Origin: Cryptobacteroides sp963600795
GTDB lineage: Bacteria > Bacteroidota > Bacteroidia > Bacteroidales > UBA932
DNA: 64,000 nt
Reading direction: 5' to 3'
Assembly (NCBI GenBank): GCA_963600795.1
Contig: CAVCDF010000108.1
Coordinates: 7,034 to 71,033 of the forward strand
Shown here: in pieces, positions 59,589 through 64,000 of the stretch
Layout: each line of letters starts with the position of its first letter
Numbering within the stretch: the first letter of the stretch is position 1
The notes under the pieces: generated by a model
Databases searched by the model: none
Seen by the model: the letters and a program-made list of their open reading frames with translations, nothing else
What the model was told of the DNA's origin: nothing
Made by a program: the position numbers and the translations under genes

Positions 59589-61940
59589 CTATCTCACGCC
59601 CCATTCAGAAGGCTGAGGTCCCATTTCAAGTTCGAGGGTTCCACCTGCCGCAATATCCTTGTAATCGATGAAGCATTCGTCCAGCGCCTTCCCGTTGAGG
59701 GTGGCGCTTTGGATGTAGATGTTCTCCGGACTGTTCCCGCGCGCAATGACAGTGAAGTTCTTGCCGGAAGCATAGACCGGATCCGTCTTTATCACTATCC
59801 TGTCAAAGACAGGACTCGTGATCTCCATCCGGGTGTCGCCCGGGCAGGAAGGATGAAGGCCGGAAGCGGAAAGCACATACCAGGCTGACATCTGGCCTAC
59901 GTCGTCGTTGCCCACCAGACCTGTCATCATGTCGTCCGAATAGGCGTGGCTGCAGATGAAACGTGTCCATTTCTGGGTGTTCCACGGCTCGCCCAGGCGA
60001 TTGAACAGGAACGGCACAAGATGCACCGGTTCGTTGGCGTGGTTGTAATAGTCGTTCCACATCATATTGTCCGGAGTCTTCTCGAAGAACTCCGTCAGGT
60101 CGGCAAGAGTCCTTTCGCGGCCGCCCATCAGTTCCGCCATACCTTCCGGATCGTGAGGCACGAACCAGCCCTGCTGATAGGGGTTGCTCTCGATGCAGCC
60201 GTAGCCGTGCCTGGTCCTGGCGCTGTCCGGCCATTCGCCCCAGGAACCGTCGGCGCGGCGCAGCCTGAACCAGCCCTTCCCGCCATCGAATATGTTCCGG
60301 TACGCCTGTCCCCTCTCCCGATAGAGAGCCGCGTCCTCCGTCTTGCCCAGAGCGTCGGCCAGTCTTGAGATGCACCAGTCAAAGTAGGCATATTCAAGGG
60401 TCTCGGAGATGCCGTTGGAAGACGGCGACCACCCGAGAGGCCAGTTGCCGAACTTCGCGTCGGAATTGACGGCATAGCGGTAAGCCTCCTGCACATCGTA
60501 ATTCCTGCAGATGCCTTTAAGGTAGGCGTCTGCAAGCACGGAGACTGCAGGATTCCCTATCATGCATCCTGAATATGCATTCAGAAACTCCCACCTTTCA
60601 TAATATTCTCTTCCGCTCTCCCTTGCCAGAGAGACAAGCGACTCGAGGACATCGTCGACAACCCCCGGATTGATGATGGTCTGCAGAGGCATCTCGCTCC
60701 TGAAGACATCCCAGCCGCTGAATATGGTCCTTTTGACGAATTTTCCTGAAGCCTCGTGAGGTTTCAGGTCACCGCCGACATAGCGGCCGTCCACGTCGGC
60801 ATAGATTCTCGGATCGATCATCGAATGGTAAAGAGCCGTGTAGAAAGTGGTCTTTTCGGCATCGGAACCTCCGGCTATGCCGATCTTGGAAAGCTCCGAG
60901 TTCCAGCTGTCATAGGCTTCAGCCTTGATCCGGTCGAAATCCTTGCCGGCGACCTCCGCCTCGAAATTCTTCCTGGCCCCGTCCTGGTCCACGAAGGAAA
61001 TCCCGACCTTTACGGTCACCTGCTCACCGTCGGAAGCAGGAAATTCGGTAAAGAATCCTATGTGCTTCCCTTCAAGTTCGCCGGCATCGCGGATGACTTC
61101 CGCTTCCGCGACGCGCTGCAGATAAGGAAGACTCTGGACGTCATCGTTCTTTCTGCTCCACCCGTCCGGAATGTCGGCGCTCCAGAATCCTTTCGACTCG
61201 AACGGGCGGCTGAATTCAGCGTGGAACCAGACCGTATAGTTCGCATCACCGCCGCCGTCGCCCCAGCCACCGGTCTCCGGCGTGCATTTCATCCAGCCCT
61301 CTATCGTACGGTCATTGACGACTTTCACGTACTGTCTTTCCGAAGTTCCGCCGACTCTGCGGGCCAGGTCCACCTGCACGCGGGCAAGTTCGTTCTCCGG
61401 CCAGGTGAAACGCAGGATTCCGCAGTGGGGAGTGGCGGAACATTCGGCGAGAATTCCGTAACCGCTGAGCAGGACCTTGTAGTAGCCCGGCACTGCCTTC
61501 TCCGAAGACTTGTCGTAGACGGATCTCCATCCTTCAATGCTGCCGTCTTCCTTTCCCGCGACAGTGCGGAGAGGGCCTGTCGTCGGCATCACCAGGAAAT
61601 TGCCCAGGTCGCCGTACCAGCCGACTCCGCTCATCTGGGTGAAGGCAAAGCCTTCTATGGTCTTCATTTCATAGCTGTAGCCGCAGCCGTTGTCTCCGCC
61701 CGTCACCGTGTTCGGGCTCACCTGAACCATTCCGAAAGGGGTAGTCGCACCGGGGAAGGTCTTTCCAAGGCCGTGGCAGGCACGGGCGATGTCGGTGTTC
61801 GTGCTGGCTCCGATGAACGGATTGACGTAACTTGCCGGATCCTCAACCGTCTGCGGATTGTCGGAGCAGGAGGAGAAAAGCGCCGCTGCCGCAAAAACAG
61901 CGGAAACGGAAGCGAGCGCACGGAAAAAATGCTTTTTCAT
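59589..61940 (-). CDS. GH92 alpha-mannosidase, lipoprotein
   Basis: A 783-residue glycoside hydrolase family 92 protein. The signal peptide MKKHFFRALASVSAVFAAAALFSSC ends in a lipobox (SSC). YVNPFIGAST and SPNTVTGGDNGCGYSY open the catalytic domain, and VGNDDVGQMSAWYVLSASG carries the base-region aspartates. Sequence is clearly different from the first GH92 at 1388-3595, so they are not a recent duplication. It removes terminal alpha-mannose. It lies convergent to the antiporter and close to SusCD, but on the opposite strand. I used the ATG at 61938-61940, which gives the lipoprotein signal. xerD lies upstream with 27 nt between. Confidence 0.94.
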   Translation of the reverse strand: MKKHFFRALASVSAVFAAAALFSSCSDNPQTVEDPASYVNPFIGASTNTDIARACHGLGKTFPGATTPFGMVQVSPNTVTGGDNGCGYSYEMKTIEGFAFTQMSGVGWYGDLGNFLVMPTTGPLRTVAGKEDGSIEGWRSVYDKSSEKAVPGYYKVLLSGYGILAECSATPHCGILRFTWPENELARVQVDLARRVGGTSERQYVKVVNDRTIEGWMKCTPETGGWGDGGGDANYTVWFHAEFSRPFESKGFWSADIPDGWSRKNDDVQSLPYLQRVAEAEVIRDAGELEGKHIGFFTEFPASDGEQVTVKVGISFVDQDGARKNFEAEVAGKDFDRIKAEAYDSWNSELSKIGIAGGSDAEKTTFYTALYHSMIDPRIYADVDGRYVGGDLKPHEASGKFVKRTIFSGWDVFRSEMPLQTIINPGVVDDVLESLVSLARESGREYYERWEFLNAYSGCMIGNPAVSVLADAYLKGICRNYDVQEAYRYAVNSDAKFGNWPLGWSPSSNGISETLEYAYFDWCISRLADALGKTEDAALYRERGQAYRNIFDGGKGWFRLRRADGSWGEWPDSARTRHGYGCIESNPYQQGWFVPHDPEGMAELMGGRERTLADLTEFFEKTPDNMMWNDYYNHANEPVHLVPFLFNRLGEPWNTQKWTRFICSHAYSDDMMTGLVGNDDVGQMSAWYVLSASGLHPSCPGDTRMEITSPVFDRIVIKTDPVYASGKNFTVIARGNSPENIYIQSATLNGKALDECFIDYKDIAAGGTLELEMGPQPSEWGVR

Positions 61941-61967
61941 TTTAACAATAATAAATAGCGTTATCAA

Positions 61968-62849
61968 TTACTTGCCGCCTCTCGGATGATGTTCGAGAAT
62001 GGCGCGCTGCCAGGTGGACGAGTCGATGTGGGTGTAGATTTCAGTCGTCAGGATGTTCTCGTGCCCCAGCATTTCCTGCACGACACGCAGATCCGCTCCG
62101 TTCTCTATCAGGTGGGTGGCGAATGAATGGCGGAAAGTGTGGGGCGAAATCTCCTTGCGGATTCCGGCAAGCATAGCCTGCCTTTTCACCATATTGAACA
62201 CCGAAATCCGGCTAAGGGGCGAACCGAAACGGTTGAGGAACAGGATGTCATCGTATTTGGGTGACGACACTTCCGGACGGACCGGAAGGTAGCCCTGCAC
62301 CGCGTCCTTCGCCATCTCCCCAAGCGGGACTATCCTCTCCTTGTCCCCCTTGCCGACAACCCTGACGAAGCCCTCGTCGAAATAGACATTCGAAATCTTC
62401 AGTCCGGTGGCCTCGGAAACCCTGAGACCGCATCCGTACAGAACCTCGAGGATGGCGCGGTCCCGCTTTCCGACCCGGCCGGTCAGGTCAACGGACTCCA
62501 TAATGGCCGCAACCTCATCGACTGAAAGCACTTCCGGAAGGTACCGCCCGATCTTCGGAGAATCCACCTGGTCACAGGGATTGTCCTTGCGCTCACCTTC
62601 AAGAATCAGCCAGTCGAAGAAAGACCTCAGCGAACACAGCAGCCTGGCCTGCGAAGTCTTGGACAGGTTCTCCTTGCCGGCAATGTATCCCACGATGTCC
62701 TCAGGTGTGACATCGGCCGGGTTACTCTCTACTGCTGAAAAGAACGCCTTCAGGTCGGAAGCGTACGAAACCACCGTGTTGGGTGACATCGCACGCTCTA
62801 TTTTCAGGTAATAGGAATATTCCTGCAGAGTTCTCGCCGCAAGGTCCAT
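61968..62849 (-). CDS. xerD: Tyrosine recombinase XerD-like
   Basis: A 293-residue site-specific recombinase. The N-terminal SAM-like domain is followed by the catalytic domain with all expected residues: Arg143 (GCGLRVSEA), Lys167, His237 and Arg240 (HTFRHSFATH), His263 (LGHENILTT) and Tyr272 (IYTHID). The protein has the length and spacing of the chromosome-dimer recombinases XerC/XerD. XerD is the usual assignment in Bacteroidota. No dif site was recognised in this window. It may be an integrase, but no mobile element is adjacent. Confidence 0.88.
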   Translation of the reverse strand: MDLAARTLQEYSYYLKIERAMSPNTVVSYASDLKAFFSAVESNPADVTPEDIVGYIAGKENLSKTSQARLLCSLRSFFDWLILEGERKDNPCDQVDSPKIGRYLPEVLSVDEVAAIMESVDLTGRVGKRDRAILEVLYGCGLRVSEATGLKISNVYFDEGFVRVVGKGDKERIVPLGEMAKDAVQGYLPVRPEVSSPKYDDILFLNRFGSPLSRISVFNMVKRQAMLAGIRKEISPHTFRHSFATHLIENGADLRVVQEMLGHENILTTEIYTHIDSSTWQRAILEHHPRGGK

Positions 62850-62864
62850 AGTTCAGAAGAAGCG

Positions 62865-64000
62865 TTACAGAGTCCTGTACTTTCTGCCGTAGTCGAGCTG
62901 CTGCTGAAGGTAGTCGTCCACATAGGCTATCTTGTAGTCGACCACTTCCCCGTTCTTCTCGACAGGCACGATGTCAGGATTGACGAACCCGCCGTAAGGC
63001 TTGAGGTTCAAGGCCTTGTACCTTTCGAGAACCTCCTTGTGGAGCTGAGGGTCGATGTTGACGGCATATGTCTCCACGAGATTCTTGCCGGCGGCGTAGT
63101 CGCCCTCGGACTTGATCCTCTGAATCTCGGCGAGCAGGCTGGCGAACAGGCCCCGCAGAGCCTGGTAGTCATTGACGACGAAATACGTCTTGCCGTCACG
63201 CACCTTCTTCTCGATGACATTGTCCGCCGCGCCCTTCTCGTAGCACCACTGAGCGATCAGCTTTCGGTTCTGCATATGCGCCTCGGTGTTTTTCTTTCCG
63301 AGTTCGACACGGGTGAACTGCACGAACAGGCCGTTCCTGATGTAGTTTGAATATTCCGGCTTCCAGGCCTCGGAGTCAGGGATGATGCCCAGTTCGACCA
63401 TCTTCGGATCGGCTATGTAGTAGAGTCCGAAAAGGTCGGCCCTTGCCTCCTCCAGCGTGGACTGGTACTCGCCCAGAGCGTTGGACGAGACTCCTGGCAG
63501 CAGCTGTCCCGAACCGTGGCCGAGGCATTCGTGAAGGTCGGTGTGGATCTCGTCGGTATAGGAGCCGTACTTCTTGTAGGCGTCAATCTCGGCCTGGTCG
63601 TAGGCGAACTCCTTCAGCGTGCTGTTAGGGGATTCCTGCGCGGCATAGTCGTAGGCGTGGGTGATGTTGGCGATTGTCACGGACTTGGAGCCGTAGTCCC
63701 TTCTGATCCAGTCGGCGTTCGGGAGGTTGATTCCGATCGGCGTGGAAGGATAGGTCGCTCCGGCGAGCGTCACGCCGTTCACCACCTTGGCGGAAACTCC
63801 CTTGACCACAGGCTTGCGGAAACGCGGATCGACCGGCGAATTGTCCTCGAACCACTGGGCGTTGGCGCTGAGCACCTCGGTGCGGGCGGAAGCCGCCGAG
63901 TCCTTGAGGTTAACATAGCCCTCCCAGGTTGCCTTGCGGCCGAGCGGGTCGTCATAGTTCTCGATGAAGCCGTTGACGAAATCGACAGTGCCCACGGTGT
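62865..64000 (-). CDS. Dipeptidyl peptidase III (M49), C-terminal part
   Basis: The reading frame is open to the right edge, so the visible 378 codons are the C-terminal half of a longer protein. The zinc motif HECLGH and the downstream third ligand in EEARADLFGLY are diagnostic of M49 dipeptidyl peptidase III. VGTVDFVNGFIENYDDPLG, in front, is another conserved stretch. The enzyme removes dipeptides from the N-terminus of short peptides; the Bacteroidota proteins usually have about 670 residues and a signal peptide. The apparent start at 63995 (a GTG) is not a true start. Confidence 0.93.
   Translation of the reverse strand, partial: TVGTVDFVNGFIENYDDPLGRKATWEGYVNLKDSAASARTEVLSANAQWFEDNSPVDPRFRKPVVKGVSAKVVNGVTLAGATYPSTPIGINLPNADWIRRDYGSKSVTIANITHAYDYAAQESPNSTLKEFAYDQAEIDAYKKYGSYTDEIHTDLHECLGHGSGQLLPGVSSNALGEYQSTLEEARADLFGLYYIADPKMVELGIIPDSEAWKPEYSNYIRNGLFVQFTRVELGKKNTEAHMQNRKLIAQWCYEKGAADNVIEKKVRDGKTYFVVNDYQALRGLFASLLAEIQRIKSEGDYAAGKNLVETYAVNIDPQLHKEVLERYKALNLKPYGGFVNPDIVPVEKNGEVVDYKIAYVDDYLQQQLDYGRKYRTL

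Noticed and set aside
1388..61940. Two GH92 genes as a recent duplication or a single polysaccharide utilisation locus
   Set aside because: They are about 56 kb apart, differ clearly in sequence and in anchoring (secreted versus lipoprotein), and have different neighbours.
1..64000. CRISPR array, insertion sequence, rRNA operon or prophage
   Set aside because: No regularly spaced repeats, no transposase or phage genes, and no rRNA segments were found. The XerD-like gene is of the housekeeping type and has no element beside it.

Overview
The window looks like chromosomal DNA from a GC-rich member of the Bacteroidales. The evidence is: a SusC/SusD pair, GH92 and GH127 glycoside hydrolases, promoter boxes of the Bacteroidota TAnnTTTG type, no obvious Shine-Dalgarno sequences, a DUF4251 protein, an N-acylornithine carbamoyltransferase of the N-succinylornithine type, and M49 and M16 peptidases. 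By eye GC is in the high fifties, which suits Alistipes-like or Cryptobacteroides-like lineages better than classical Bacteroides; the genus cannot be fixed from the sequence alone. It carries mainly core and metabolic genes. I saw no insertion sequence, phage, CRISPR array, rRNA or integrated element.

Layout. 1-4.6 kb: a YccF-family fragment, a cellobiose 2-epimerase-like enzyme, a GH92 mannosidase, tRNA-Asn with a good promoter and terminator, and a DUF4251 protein. 4.6-9.2 kb: a Ca2+-type P-ATPase, an AraC regulator and an EamA transporter. 9.2-15.5 kb: a leftward arginine operon argR-GNAT-argG-argC-argD-argF'-argB, with the EamA gene 26 nt after argB. 15.6-18 kb: an NfeD/flotillin pair followed by a small XRE regulator. 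18-25.4 kb: a GH127 beta-L-arabinofuranosidase, a GNAT protein, an acyltransferase-3, a second AraC regulator and a tandem double esterase. 25.6-30 kb: an ECF sigma factor, a membrane protein and an M16 peptidase in one operon, then a second XRE regulator 79% identical to the first. 30-33.6 kb: a LysR regulator, an 8Fe-8S ferredoxin too short for usual ORF cut-offs, a predicted 10-TM metal exporter and a DUF1573 protein. 33.7-40.6 kb: a type IIA topoisomerase B subunit, lipid enzymes (PlsC-like and acyl-CoA synthetase), two glycosyltransferases and a Mom/GNAT-like small protein. 40.6-50.5 kb: purC, recX, a patatin/beta-barrel protein, rlmN, recA, tdk, an acidic protein, rsmI, a ComEA-like HhH protein and a low-molecular-weight phosphatase. 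50.8-62 kb: susC/susD with two lipoproteins, a CPA2 antiporter and a GH92 lipoprotein. 62-64 kb: a XerD-like recombinase and the C-terminal part of dipeptidyl peptidase III, cut by the window end.

How the genes work together. The arginine operon is nearly complete for glutamate to argininosuccinate through N-acylated (probably N-succinylated) intermediates. Its GNAT gene stands where an N-acylglutamate synthase is needed. An ARG-box-like palindrome overlaps the argR promoter. The glycan genes (epimerase, two GH92, GH127, double esterase, SusCD) point to use of host or plant glycans. recA and recX lie 3.6 kb apart.

The most unexpected signal is at the nucleotide level. The hexamer GAATAT/ATATTC occurs about 110 times by hand count, several-fold above base-composition expectation, in all codon frames and between genes. 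I did not find an unambiguous new multi-gene system; the best leads are the hexamer, the operon GNAT with its cysteine motif, the sigma/membrane/M16 operon and the paired XRE regulators.
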